Assembly (NCBI GenBank): GCA_009746045.1
Contig: RPFO01000103.1
Location: 1,523,121 to 1,587,120 of the forward strand
DNA: 64,000 nucleotides
DNA from: Mesostigma viride
Lineage: Eukaryota > Streptophyta > Mesostigmatophyceae > Mesostigmatales > Mesostigmataceae
Direction of reading: 5' to 3'
Part shown: in pieces, positions 39,686 through 51,223 of the stretch
How the letters are laid out: each line of letters starts with the position of its first letter
How positions within the stretch are numbered: the stretch's first letter is position 1
Notes under the pieces: model-generated
Database searches by the model: none
Told to the model about the DNA's origin: nothing
The model's input: the letters and a program-made list of their open reading frames with translations, nothing else
Position numbers and translations under genes: made by a program

Positions 39686-41652
39686 CATGTCCCACGTAGC
39701 TCCCACAAAAACCAGCATCTTCATTAAAACAATAAGTGGAAGCATACATGTGACACTAATTGACATGCCCGGAGGCACGCCGTTCAAGGCCCTTCATGAA
39801 GTACGTTGCCCTAGAGGCAACCAAGACAAGGGTGGGTGGGTGGGGAGCAAAGAAAGAGGCCGACAAAACCAGCCAGAGCGGCTTTTAGTCGCAAAACCTC
39901 CCTTATCCCTAGCTAACTGACGTCATTAAACCCTTATGTTTAGTGGATGCTAGTAAGACGCTAACCGTACAGACCGGGGGTAGAATATCCCGAATCTGCA
40001 CGGCTAGTATTAAATAATGCGTAGGTTGTTCTTTTCAGGGGCACTGCACCTCACGCCCCGTTCCGCCCGGGTATAATCAACCCAAGCGCGGAACGCACAT
40101 TTTATTTAATTCATTTTTCAACCATGCACTATATTGCATCTACTAATCACAAAAGCTCTACCCAAACAGCTACGAGTAAACACTGCGACCTATAAGCCGC
40201 TCATCCAGCGGCCTCTTGTTCCCGCATTCACGTATAGAAGAAACTCCGTTCAAAGAACCCCGATTCATGTCCCACGTAGCTCCCACAAAAACCAGCATCT
40301 TCATTAAAACAATAAGTGGAAGCATACATGTGACACTAATTGACATGCCCGGAGGCACGCCGTTCAAGGCCCTTCATGAAGTACGTTGCCCAATCACCCC
40401 CGCCCTGGCTTTCCCTTGAAGCCGCACTCCACCTTGCTCGTTGTCACAAGTGACCGCCCTGCCGCAAAACGGGAGCCCCCCCACATCGGGAGGCGTGTGC
40501 CCGGCGGCTGTGGATGCATGGCCAGGCCCAAAAAGGCCCAGCGCATTTGCACTGCGATTGCGCACGGCCAGCCTATCATGACCCAGGCTCTCGGGGCCCC
40601 GAGTCGGTACCGCTATGGCCGTCTCCCCATAGACCCGGGGTGCTTCGAGAAAAAACGTGGACCTAGCCCAGGCCCCGCCAGCCCGGATGCCCGAGGCCAC
40701 AGCCCCAGGCACCTGGCTGAACGAGAGTCCGTTCAGCCAAGACCGCATTCCCCCCCGAGGTTTCTATGCGTGGGGAAAAAATTTCTAGCTTAGGCGCTTT
40801 TCCCATCGCCGTCCCCAGCCCCAACCACCCCCCCCCCTCGGCGGAAGGCAATTGCAAAGTTTGCTGGCCAGCAGCAATTTCCGAAGAAAAAGCCGCAGGC
40901 CGCGGACCGAGACACGGGTCGCCAGTGCCAGCCATCCGGCTCCAACCCGGGGTGCAAGCATCCCCAGGTACGGAGCACCAGCTCGCGCACTGGGCCGACC
41001 AAGCGACAGTTGAGCACCTGTCACGGCATCCGGCCCACCAAAGACCCCAAGCTGGGGAAAAGGTGCGGACCGGAGGTAATCTTTTTCTTTTCTTTTAGTT
41101 AACCGGGCGAGGAACTACGCCTGGCCGGTTAACAACTGGAAGTCTCACCACTGGCCAAGTGGCCAGTGCAACCAGTGCTTTTGGGATTTTGCTCCGCAGC
41201 ACCCATAGCTGCGGCTGCCGCCGCAACGACAACGAGCAAAGAAAGAGGCCGACAAAACCAGCCAGAGCGGCTTTTAGTCGCAAAACCTCCCTTATCCCTA
41301 GCTAACTGACGTCATTAAACCCTTATGTTTAGTGGATGCTAGTAAGACGCTAACCGTACAGACCGGGGGTAGAATATCCCGAATCTGCACGGCTAGTATT
41401 AAATAATGCGTAGGTTGTTCTTTTCAGGGGCACTGCACCTCACGCCCCGTTCCGCCCGGGTATAATCAACCCAAGCGTGGAACGCACATTTTATTTAATT
41501 CATTTTTCAACCATGCACTATATTGCATCTACTAATCACAAAAGCTCTACCCAAACAGCTACGAGTAAACACTGCGACCTATAAGCCGCTCATCCAGCGG
41601 CCTCTTGTTCCCGCATTCACGTATAGAAGAAACTCCGTTCAAAGAACCCCGA
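39686..41652 (+). mobile_element. D2a: dimeric noncoding element (short + long copy)
   Basis: Short unit 39686-40263 (578 bp) and long unit 40266-41652 (1387 bp), head to tail. Both begin CATGTCCCACGTAGC and end AAAGAACCCCGA, with TT before, between and after. The units share about 125 bases at the start and about 430 at the end. The short unit has only ~35 bases between, with GGGTGGGTGGGTGGGG at 39830-39845. The long unit has ~830 bases of unique GC-rich sequence. Nearly identical to D2b. No TIRs, no coding sequence recognised. Confidence 0.85.
39830..39845 (+). other. G-quadruplex motif in D2a short unit
   Basis: GGGTGGGTGGGTGGGG, four G runs with single-base loops, among the most stable intramolecular G-quadruplex designs. 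Confidence 0.85.
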
Positions 41653-41703
41653 TTGCCTGGCAAGCAATATTATTCTACTAAGCTACTTGGCTTGTAGAGA
41701 TTC

Positions 41704-42196
41704 GGCCGGGCCCACTTCAAATGTTCCGCCGTCCAAGCCAAGTGTGTGACACTTTTTCGCTATTTTCGCAAAAAAAAAATAAAATTTCGCACGAGTTCGC
41801 GTGATTTTCGCGTGATTTTCGCAAAATTTTCACACATTTTCGCACGATTTCGCACGATTTCGCACAATTTTGCATGATTTCGCACGATTTCGCACGGATT
41901 TCAACCAAGGGTCGTTTTGGGGAGTGACGTTTGACAAAATTTCGCATGAATTCACACACGTTGTGCACATCAAAATTTTTTACCGTCGACATTTTTCACA
42001 TGAAATTTCGCACGATTTCAGCAAATTTCGCACAAATTCGCACAATTTCAGCAAATTTCACACGATTTCAGCAAATTTCGCACAATTTCGCACGATTTTG
42101 CACGACGAATCACTCTGCAGAGTGACGATCGTCGAAAAAGTCAAAAAAACGACAAAAAGTGTCACACTTTTCGGAACATTTGAAGTGGGCCCGGCC
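41704..42196. mobile_element. 493-bp non-autonomous TIR DNA transposon (MITE-like)
   Basis: Perfect inverted ends of 25 bp starting GGCCGGGCCCACTTC, with further matching AAGTGTG/GACACTT palindromes just inside. ATTC is duplicated at 41700-41703 and 42197-42200, and the uninterrupted site is visible in the other LTR near 10842. The interior is a run of TTCGCACGA-like repeats. 4-bp duplications occur in a few DNA transposon superfamilies, so I do not assign one. Confidence 0.9.
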
Positions 42197-42773
42197 ATTC
42201 TACTTCCGGTTACTACAATCCAGAAACGGGTTCATTCTGATGAGTATTGCTCGAGATATGAGCAAGATACTGTTCTACTACATTCTACTTGGATTCGGTG
42301 ATTCTACGGTGGTTCTTCAAGTGACGCGTGGCATACGACGTCTTGTCACAGTGTACGATAGGACATTTAGTCTCCGACACTGCGGTCTATTCAATGCTAT
42401 TGATTAGACGTAACAAATAGTGACAGGACTTGTGCGACAGGACACTGATGTGACTATTTATGGATAACGAGTCGAGATCTGCTGGTCCAGAGTGAAGGAC
42501 AGCAATATTGTGAGATGATCTGTCCTACATATCAGTCATCTGGATGTGACTGCGTCACAATTAGTATATAACGAGCAGGACGCTGCCACTTGGTAGCACC
42601 ACTTTCCCTGCACCTGTGTCCTCGCACCTTTGGCGACGGTTCTCACGTGCCTCGTGCGTTCTGTGCTGGTAGCCATAACCAGCAACGTAAACCTATTGAT
42701 TAATATAACTACTTCCTCTGTAGATATTGATCAGTGCAGGCTGAACCACAGTTCAGCCACAGTTTCGTTAACT

Positions 42774-43799
42774 TCAATACCTATCACTAATAATAGTGTG
42801 GATGTAGATGTAAATACAGTGGTTACAATAGGAGTGGGATTTACTGAAAATGAAATAGTAAGATACATGGCTGTGATAGATTCCTCAAAAGTTTTTGAAG
42901 AAAAGACGCCTTCTTACCCTCCTCCTCGTTCTGTTTTACACCGTGTAGTTATCAAGGACGGTGCAGTTCCTACGCACTCTCCGATGTATAGAATGGGCCC
43001 TACCGAATTAAAGGAACTAAAACAGATTTTAGTGTCACTATTAGAAGCAGGATTGATAGAGCCTAGTAACTCCCCCTACTCAGCTGGTGTCCTGTTAGTT
43101 CCTAAGCCAAATGGCAAGTTTCGCCTAGTTACTGATTATAGGAAGTTAAATGATATTACTGTGAAGTCTAAATACCCTCTACCTCGTATTGATGATATAT
43201 TTAATAAGGTTACAGGTTCCACCTGTTTCACAGTACTGGATTGTGCGGATGGTTTTTGGCAGCTGCGTATAGCGCCTGAGGATTGCCATAAAACCGCCTT
43301 TGCTACCCCTTTTTCACTCTCCTGCCTCTTTTCAAATGTTATGAATGAAGTGCTTAGACCTGTTATGGGTAATTCTCACCTTCCTCAAGTGTCATCTGAT
43401 TTAAAGGATCCTTCCTTCTCCTCTGTTTCCTTATCTGAGCACGATCGTTCTTGTGCTCAAGCTTACTTAGATGATATCCTTATTTACTCCCCTGATTTTG
43501 AAACGCACCTACGTGATTTAAAGAAAGTCTTAGAAATAATGGCTGAAAATTCTTTGTGGGCTCGCCGTGCTAAAGTTCGTTCTGGTAGGAGTGTACCATT
43601 TTTAGGACACGTCTTGTCAGATGCCGGGGTTGCTACCGACCCGGATAAAACTAAGTCAATTCAGGAATGGCCTACCCCTACCGACGTTAAAGGTGTACGT
43701 AGTTTCCTAGGGATTGCCTCTTACTATAGGCGTTTTATCCCGCGTTTCGCAACTATAGCAGCCCCTATCAATCATTTATTAAAGAAAGATATCCCCTTT
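42774..43799 (+). pseudogene. Gyp1 reverse transcriptase, cut by D2b
   Basis: The frame resumes after CopB (ITNNSVDVDVN...). RT motifs in order: PKPNGKFRLVTDYRKLN, FTVLDCADGFWQLRI with the first Asp, AYLDDILIYS with the catalytic DD, FLGHVLS, and SFLGIASYYRRFIPRFA of the thumb. It lacks the usual PFGL-APATFQ wording (has PFSLSCLFSNVMNEVL), so that motif is altered. At 43799 D2b interrupts after DIPF, and the RNase H start VWSSECQSAFQ follows at 45763. Codons from 42630 to 42773 belong to the CopB LTR. Confidence 0.88.
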
Positions 43800-45760
43800 C
43801 ATGTCCCACGTAGCTCCCACAAAAACCAGCATCTTCATTAAAACAATAAGTGGAAGCATACATGTGACACTAATTGACATGCCCGGAGGCACGCCGTTCA
43901 AGGCCCTTCATGAAGTACGTTGCCCTAGAGGCAACCAAGACACGGGTGGGTGGGTGGGGAGCAAAGAAAGAGGCCGACAAAACCAGCCAGAGCGGCTTTT
44001 AGTCGCAAAACCTCCCTTATCCCTAGCTAACTGACGTCATTAAACCCTTATGTTTAGTGGATGCTAGTAAGACGCTAACCGTACAAACCGGGGGTAGAAT
44101 ATCCCGAATCTGCACGGCTAGTATTAAATAATGCGTAGGTTGTTCTTTTCAGGGGCACTGCACCTCACGCCCCGTTCCGCCCGGGTATAATCAACCCAAG
44201 CGCGGAACGCACATTTTATTTAATTCATTTTTCAACCATGCACTATATTGCATCTACTAATCACAAAAGCTCTAGCCAAACAGCTACGAGTAAACACTAC
44301 GACCTATAAGCCGCTCATCCAGCGGCCTCTTGTTCCCGCATTCACGTATAGAAGAAACTCCGTTCAAAGAACCCCGATTCATGTCCCACGTAGCTCCCAC
44401 AAAAACCAGCATCTTCATTAAAACAATAAGTGGAAGCATACATGTGACACTAATTGACATGCCCGGAGGCACGCCGTTCAAGGCCCTTCATGAAGTACGT
44501 TGCCCAATCACCCCCGCCCTGGCTTTCCCTTGAAGCCGCACTCCACCTTGCTCGTTGTCACAAGTGACCGCCCTGCCGCAAAACGGGAGCCCCCCCACAT
44601 CGGGAGGCGTGTGCCCGGCGGCTGTGGATGCATGGCCAGGCCCAAAAAGGCCCAGCGCATTTGCACTGCGATTGCGCACGGCCAGCCTATCATGACCCCT
44701 CTCGGGGCCCCGAGTCGGTACCGCTATGGCCGTCTCCCCATAGACCCGGGGTGCTTCGAGAAAAAACGTGGACCTAGCCCAGGCCCCGCCAGCCCGGATG
44801 CCCGAGGCCACAGCCCCAGGCACCTGGCTGAACGAGAGTCCGTTCAGCCAAGACCGCATTCCCCCCCGAGGTTTCTATGCGTGGGGAAAAAATTTCTAGC
44901 TTAGGCGCTTTTCCCATCGCCGTCCCCAGCCCCAACCACCCCCCCTCGGCGGAAGGCAATTGCAAAGTTTGCTGGCCAGCAGCAATTTCCGAAGAAAAAG
45001 CCGCAGGCCGCGGACCGAGACACGGGTCGCCAGTGCCAGCCATCCGGCTCCAACCCGGGGTGCAAGCATCCCCAGGTACGGAGCACCAGCTCGCGCACTG
45101 GGCCGACCAAGCGACAGTTGAGCACCTGTCACGGCATCCGGCCCACCAAAGACCCCAAGCTGGGGAAAAGGTGCGGACCGGAGGTAATCATTTTCTTTTC
45201 TTTTAGTTAACCGAGCGAGGAACTACGCCTGGCCGGTTAACAACTGGAAGTCTCACCACTGGCCAAGTGGCCAGTGCAACCAGTGCTTTTGGGATTTTGC
45301 TCCGCAGCACCCATAGCTGCGGCTGCCGCCGCAACGACAACGAGCAAAGAAAGAGGCCGACAAAACCAGCCAGAGCGGCTTTTAGTCGCAAAACCTCCCT
45401 TATCCCTAGCTAACTGACGTCATTAAACCCTTATGTTTAGTGGATGCTAGTAAGACGCTAACCGTACAAACCGGGGGTAGAATATCCCGAATCTGCACGG
45501 CTAGTATTAAATAATGCGTAGGTTGTTCTTTTCAGGGGCACTGCACCTCACGCCCCGTTCCGCCCGGGTATAATCAACCCAAGCGCGGAACGCACATTTT
45601 ATTTAATTCATTTTTCAACCATGCACTATATTGCATCTACTAATCACAAAAGCTCTAGCCAAACAGCTACGAGTAAACACTACGACCTATAAGCCGCTCA
45701 TCCAGCGGCCTCTTGTTCCCGCATTCACGTATAGAAGAAACTCCGTTCAAAGAACCCCGA
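43800..45760 (+). mobile_element. D2b: second copy of the D2 dimer
   Basis: Short unit 43800-44377 and long unit 44380-45760, with TT at 43798-43799, 44378-44379 and 45761-45762. Same ends, order and G-quadruplex (43944-43959) as D2a, with only scattered differences (for example CAGACC/CAAACC and a 4-base indel at GACCCAGGCTC/GACCCCTC). Its removal restores the Gyp1 RT/RNase H frame. Confidence 0.85.
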
Positions 45761-46601
45761 TTGTTTGGAGTAGTGAGTGTCAGTCGGCTTTTCAGTGTTA
45801 AAAATCCCTACTCCTCTCTCCTCCCGTACTCATCCTACCTGATACTACTAAACCCTTTGTGGTAGCTACAGACGCTAGTAAGGTAGCTATAGGGGGCGTC
45901 CTTCTCCAGGATCAGGGTCAGGGCTTACAGCCAATTGAGTATATCTCTAGGACAATGCTCCCTGCGGAGCGTAACTATCCCGTACACCATGCAGCAGGAA
46001 CTCTTAGCGGTGGTGTATTGTTGCCACGCGTGGCAGCACTTTCTTAAAGGTGCCCAATTTGATGTTTGCCTGAATGAACCCTGTGAGATAGATAGATCCT
46101 TATAGATTAGTTATCCAAACGGATCACCGTCCCCTTACCCATCTTCTCTCTCAACCCAACCTTACCCCTCGTCAAGCGCGCTGGATGGAGTTTTTAGCAC
46201 AGTTTTCCCCTTTTAAACTTCAGTATGTTAAGGGTGTAGATAACATCGTACCAGACGCACTCTCCCGTCGCGCAGATTACTCCTTTTTCGAGGACTTGGA
46301 CGTTCTCAATACTACTCTAGTTCCTACTACTATGGGTGTAACCCCTTATGGTGAACTACCTGATGATGAATCCTATGCCTATCTCTTTCATACAGCTGTT
46401 CGCATGCCTGATCTCCTTTCTCACGTAGGACTCTCTCTCCCGTGTGAGGCCCTTCCTGTGGTCTCGGTGGGGGGGGAGGGGAAAAATAAAATTTCTATAC
46501 CGCTTAGCCATATAGCGACTAGGTCAGGAAAGTCTTATGATAACATAGTCCCTCTAGGACCTCCCCTTCTCTTTGGCAAGGCGGTAGGAGACCTCTTTAA
46601 A
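45761..46601 (+). pseudogene. Gyp1 RNase H and connection domain, frame-broken
   Basis: VVATDASKVAIGGVLLQDQ marks the RNase H start and EYISRTMLPAERNYPV follows. A one-base shift near 45990 moves the frame to QQELLAVVYCCHAWQHFL. About 30 extra bases with GATA repeats near 46085 precede IQTDHRPL and WMEFLAQFSPFKLQYVKG, then DALSRR. The rest is the linker to integrase. CopC is inserted after GDLFK at 46601, and PVLD resumes at 55055. Confidence 0.8.
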
Positions 46602-47249
46602 AGTTAGCGAACAGCCAGAACTGTGAGTTCCTGGTCTCTCGCGCCACACAACGGGATGAGCCAAAGTTGCAAAGGCAGCAACCTTTTAACCCGTGCACCA
46701 AGCCACGACCACGGTGAGCGGTTCCACGTCCAATGTGGGAGCCTCGGTTCGTGCTTGCCAAGATAGCTGGTCATCCCCCATGACCAAGCTATATCCTTTG
46801 CGTTGTTCCTCGTTCCCATCGGCGTGACGAAGCACGTGCAGGCATGCAAGCAAATCCCCAACGTCCACTGGCATCAGTGCAGAGCCAGGACGAACTGGAT
46901 TTGCCTAGACTCTGCAACCTAGGAAGTACAGGACCTGTCACAAGCCTGCAAGGCCTAGTATCCTTGCAGACCTGTGCCAGTCCTGTATTCCACCAGCCAC
47001 AGGCTGCTGCTCCTCTGGTCTACGTGGACCACAGTCACGTGATAGTCAGGCTAAGCCTGTGCAGGCACGGCCTGCCACGTGTCCTGTCCACTATACCAGA
47101 GGACTGTACCCTAGTCGGCCACGGACGGCTAGGACTTCGGGACCTCATATCTTTCTCGTCCCTTGTCTGTTTCAGGCGGTCAGCACGGCGTTGGAAAGGT
47201 CTTTCCAAACTGCATCCACTTAGCATATTGGTTGCCCAAAATGCTAACT
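46602..47249 (-). repeat. CopC 3' LTR
   Basis: 648 bp, AGTTA...TAACT ends. ORFs reading through it on either strand are not real genes. Confidence 0.92.
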
Positions 47250-48260
47250 CCAACCCTTTCTTCTTTTGGAGCTGGACCAGCTTGAAACAAGCCTAACCTT
47301 GCTTGTGCCCACTCAGCCACAGACCGCTTGGTCCCTTGAGGTTGATCAGACCTTTGAGGGCCCAGGTTCCTGCCTCCTTTGGGTAACAACATATCTGCCC
47401 TTGGACCAGGCTAGGTGTACTGGCCAGTGAATCAGAGGTCACCCCAGGTTATCCCCTGACCCCTTGGTCAGCTCCCAACCTTTCCTTGGGAACTTGGTGC
47501 TAGATTAAAGTCAAGGCACATTACCTAGTCCAATGGCTGGGATTACAGGATGCCAAGAACGTACTATTGTGAGTTCCTGATCTTTCACAGTTATCACAGG
47601 CGCCCGTTCTTATGGCGCCCGCCTTGGCCAGCCTTTCCCTTTTATGCTCAAAGAGACTCAGGTAGCACCTGTACAAATACTGCCTCATTGGGGAGCCCAT
47701 GTCTTCACTGGGTGTTAAGCCCAGGAATCACTCATGCCAGGCTGTGGCTCTGCTGGGGAATTGAACCCCACCCCAACCTCCAGGTTTATAGGTGACCTGG
47801 AACTTTACACAAGAGAAACATTACAACCATGAGAACAACATGAGAATGACATGACATGATTATGTTTTATTCAAGCATTATATAACCCAGAATGTGGCCC
47901 CCTGGCAACCATGTTCCACATGGTCACACAACCAGGTTCTTTATTAGCAACAGGTTGGAAACAAGCACTAGAAAACATATATACAGCAACCTGTAAGAAC
48001 CAACATTCGGGTTGCCCTTGCATGGCCTAACTGTTTGAGGCCAAAGGCGTCGACTTAAGTCCTGGCGACTCTTCTGAACCCCATGGGGAGGGCCAGGCAT
48101 GATTCTCAGCTGGTAGGAGTGACATTCCACACCAACTCCTGTCCAGGAGGGTGTACCTAACCCTGAAGGACCGGCTGTCAACCAGTAAGCACCAGTCACC
48201 ACTTGGTACTTTGGTCAAGCAGCCCACTGGGGACACCCAAGCTGAAGCAAGGCCTGGTCT
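47250..48260 (-). other. CopC 3' untranslated region
   Basis: About 1 kb between RNase H and the 3' LTR, no gene seen. A purine-rich AAAGAAGAAAGGGTTGG (minus strand, about 47266-47250) abuts the LTR as likely plus-strand primer. Confidence 0.6.
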
Positions 48261-48924
48261 CTATGGCCGCCCGTGTAAGGGGTCCATGAGCCCACGGAGC
48301 AGGGGGTACTGCCTCTCCGCCTTCTCCTCCAGCTTGGTGAGGGCATCTGCAGGGTTGTCCACACCAGGCACATGTTCAATGTGAGCTAGGTAGGACATCT
48401 CCTTGAGCAACAAGTAGTCAAGGTCCCTGCTCCTGGCCAGCTGCCTGTGCACAAATTGCACCATGCCCATGCTATCAGTCCTCACCAGTGTGTGCAGCTG
48501 CAACCTACAGGAAGCCACTTGACATAGCTGGTAGAAGAGCTCCCTCAAGTAAAGAGCAGTATGCAGCCCTTCACAGATTGCCCTGCACTCAGCAATATCA
48601 CTGCTGGGTGTAACCCTGTTCTGCAACCGACTGTACCAGGTAACAAGTGAGGTGTGATCTTGCTCCAGGGTAACTAATGCTGCTGCCCCCCCTGACCTCT
48701 GTGACCTTCCTATTATCCATAGAACTGTCCACATAGAGAACCATGTCAAGGGGCTTGTACAAATCCACAGGACCCAGTATGAGAGGGGGAGACATCATGA
48801 CAGCCTGCACCACACTCTCAGCACCCACCTCAACCAGCTGGGAATCAGTAAGTCGACTCAGAACCAGCAAGTCAGGGGCACATATACTTGCAAGCCATGC
48901 CAGCATGCCCTGATGGTAGCACAC
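48261..48924 (-). pseudogene. CopC RT end and RNase H, frame-broken
   Basis: On the minus strand, MLAWLASICAPDLLVLSRL ends the RT and VDSSMDNRKVTEVRGG starts RNase H. At the G7 run (C7 at 48686-48692) the frame shifts to AAALVTLEQDHTSLVTWYSRLQ, followed by SSDIAECRAICEG, RTDSMGMVQF and NPADALTKLEE. Same enzyme as in CopA and CopB. Confidence 0.82.
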
Positions 48925-51223
48925 CTAGCCTGCGTGATGGGCTCCTGCAATGCATCACAATCTGCTGTGGGTAGTCCTTACCACCCTCCATCCTGATGAA
49001 CCACGAGCCCTTGGCTTGGAACAACGTAGCCTGCATGCCACAGAAGACCATAGGCTCATTCTCCACCATGTGCTGTATCTTACCCAGCTCAAACCGCTTC
49101 TGGATCTTAGCCAAGACAGCCTCAACCCAGTCTGGTGGACCTATGAGATGCAGGTCATCACCATGCAGTGAGGCAAAGACAGGAAGGCCATTGTGGGACC
49201 CTTGGAACAAACAGGGATCCACTGGAGACACAGAAAACCCACAAGTACTCTTCAAGAACTTCTCTAGGCTCTTTCTCCAGATAATGGGACTGGACCTGAG
49301 ACCTTCCAACCCTTTCAGAATTCTCAGGTACCTGGCCTTTATCTCTGCTCTCCATACAGCAGGTACAGTCACAAAGAAAGGAGGGATATCTCTCCAAGTC
49401 TGCCTAGCCTGATCTTGGTCACCCTTGAGAAAAGCCCTCTTGAAATCAATCAGCACAGAGCTATAGGGCACACCCTTAACCAGAAAAGACAGAAATATAC
49501 ACAGCAGAATCCTCCACGTGTCATGCAGCATCCCTGGAGTATAGAGCTCCTCATCTAACAACTGGCCAGTGCCATGATACTCGGTTACAACTGGTCTGAC
49601 ATGTGGCACCTGGACACCATCAACCTCCTTGAGCTTGAGGACAAACATCAATCTGAGCAGCTGGTGAACTTCTGGCAGCTCATCCACAGGTTCTGCACAG
49701 TTGGAAACTATCCACTCATGCCCAGAAGCAACAAAGCCAAGAGTCCATGCCTTAGCCATCTTGGGGCTCTGCATCATCTCGACTAGCTGGCGCCAGGGAA
49801 TAGGACTGTGAGCAGCTATCTGGTACCTGTTTACCCCTAACTGCCTTGGATCAAAGGTGGTTGGGATTATCAACAAGTCCTCAGCTATGGGCTCCTGACT
49901 CTGAGGACCCTCAGCTGGCTGACTCCTAACAGCCTTCACCGCCACTGCAAGACCCTGGGAATAGTGATATCTTTCAAGGGGGAGGCTGCCCCTGCCTTCT
50001 AGTGCCAACTCATCAGAGGTCAAAGTAACCCCTGGCATGCACAAGAAGTTCTGTCCCAGAATGGCAGGCCCCTTATAGCCCTCTACCACACAGAACGTGG
50101 TGGGCACCCCTAAGATAGGCACACTCACTTCCCCAAGGATCTTCATGGACACCTTTCCTGAGAAATCAGACACAGCAAGGCAACTGGGATGGGACATCTG
50201 TAAGCCTACAGCATCCTCTTCCCTGATGACAGACACCTGTGAGTTGGTATCTACCTCCATTGTAGCTGCCCAGCACGACCCCCACCCCGTGAGCTTGGAT
50301 ACCTTGGGATCATGTTTGCTGCGCATGAGTGCTCGGATGACGTCCGCCATGAGAGGCCCCCGGGCCTTAGGTGGCTGCCCCGTCCCCTCTGGCCTTGTGA
50401 CAGTTGCTTCAGCAGCCTCCTCCTGCTCGTCATCTTCCAGCAGGGACAGACCATCATCCACCACCAGAGGATTGTTAGCTGCTGCTGCCTGGCTCTGGCC
50501 TGGCTCCTCAACCCAGCTGGGAGGGCCTGGCCCGTCTGCAGGCCAGATTGCATGTGGCCTTCTTTCCTTGACATGAGCCCAGGACAACCTGTACACGTGC
50601 CTTGGATCCTTTTCCAAAGCCACCAGGCAAGATCTGTTAGCTTCTTCCACACGAGTGACAACCCCATCCTGCCACTTCCCCCGCTTGCCTGGAATAGATG
50701 GTTCCTTCCACATCCTGACCTTCAGCCCCACCTGAGGCCTCAGCACATTCCAGTTCTTGTCCTTACGTCTCAGCTGGGCAAATAACCTATCTGCCTTCCT
50801 AAGACTGGCCTGCACCACGTTCTCAGGCAACAAGCTATACTGCAGGGCCAGGGGAGAGACAGCCACACCATCAAAGTAATAGTTAACCCTGTGGTTCAGC
50901 TGCTCTTCTATCCCCTTACACCAGGCTGCCCTCTCTAAGGCAGATGCCACAAGTGGCACTGACTCTGCTGCTAGCACCACTGTCTTCACTTCACGTATGG
51001 ATCTCTCTACAGCCCCTTGCTGCCCATGACTCTCCCTGGGGACTACTACCAGCTTACAAGGCAGCTGGTCCTGATGCTTGAGCAAACAGTCAAACTGCAA
51101 GTCTGCCTGCACACTCTTGCACACCCCAAAGCCTGGGATCAGGGCCTTCATACCCAACAACAAGTGGTGCTCCTGCATACCAGGCAGAACGTCTATCAGC
51201 CTGTATCTACTGAACCTGTCCAC
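48872..51223 (-). pseudogene. CopC integrase core, retropepsin-like domain and RT
   Basis: 783-codon frame. The integrase core (VDRFSRYRLIDVL, QADLQFDCLL, ESHGQQGAVERSIREV) is followed by the SH3-like GKRGKWQDGVVTRVEE. The retropepsin-like domain has MEVDTNSQVSVI (about 50258-50225) and AILGQNFL. RT has LRLMFVLKLKEV, LIDFKRAFLKGD, LKGLEGLRSSPIIW and LHGDDLHLIGP (about 49165). The zinc-binding HHCC part lies in another frame at about 51440-51340 (LHHMFGHSGQ). A late frame change at about 48920 leads to the RNase H. Confidence 0.82.

Larger units (their letters stand above)
10791..42773 (+). mobile_element. CopB: Ty1/copia-like retrotransposon with four nested insertions
   Basis: LTRs of about 620-630 bp lie at 10791-11418 and, in interrupted form, at 39675-42773. 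LTR ends are AGTTAA...TTAACT. Order: extra 5' ORF, Gag with zinc knuckle, integrase, retropepsin-like domain, RT, RNase H. Nested inserts are CopA, the 13.6-kb gene island, D2a and a TIR element. Without these the element is about 8.2 kb. The target duplication is not exact: ATAC appears at 10787-10790 and, three bases beyond the second LTR, at 42777-42780. Rejoining there keeps the Gyp1 Pol frame. Confidence 0.85.
39675..42773 (+). repeat. CopB 3' LTR, interrupted twice
   Basis: LTR bases are at 39675-39685, 41653-41703 and 42197-42773. D2a splits it after AGTTAATATT (TT duplicated) and a TIR element splits it at ATTC. Without these inserts it matches 10791-11418. Confidence 0.85.

Noticed and set aside
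42630..42773. N-terminal part of the 403-codon RT frame as genuine RT sequence
   Set aside because: These bases are the end of the CopB LTR and are also found at 11290-11418.
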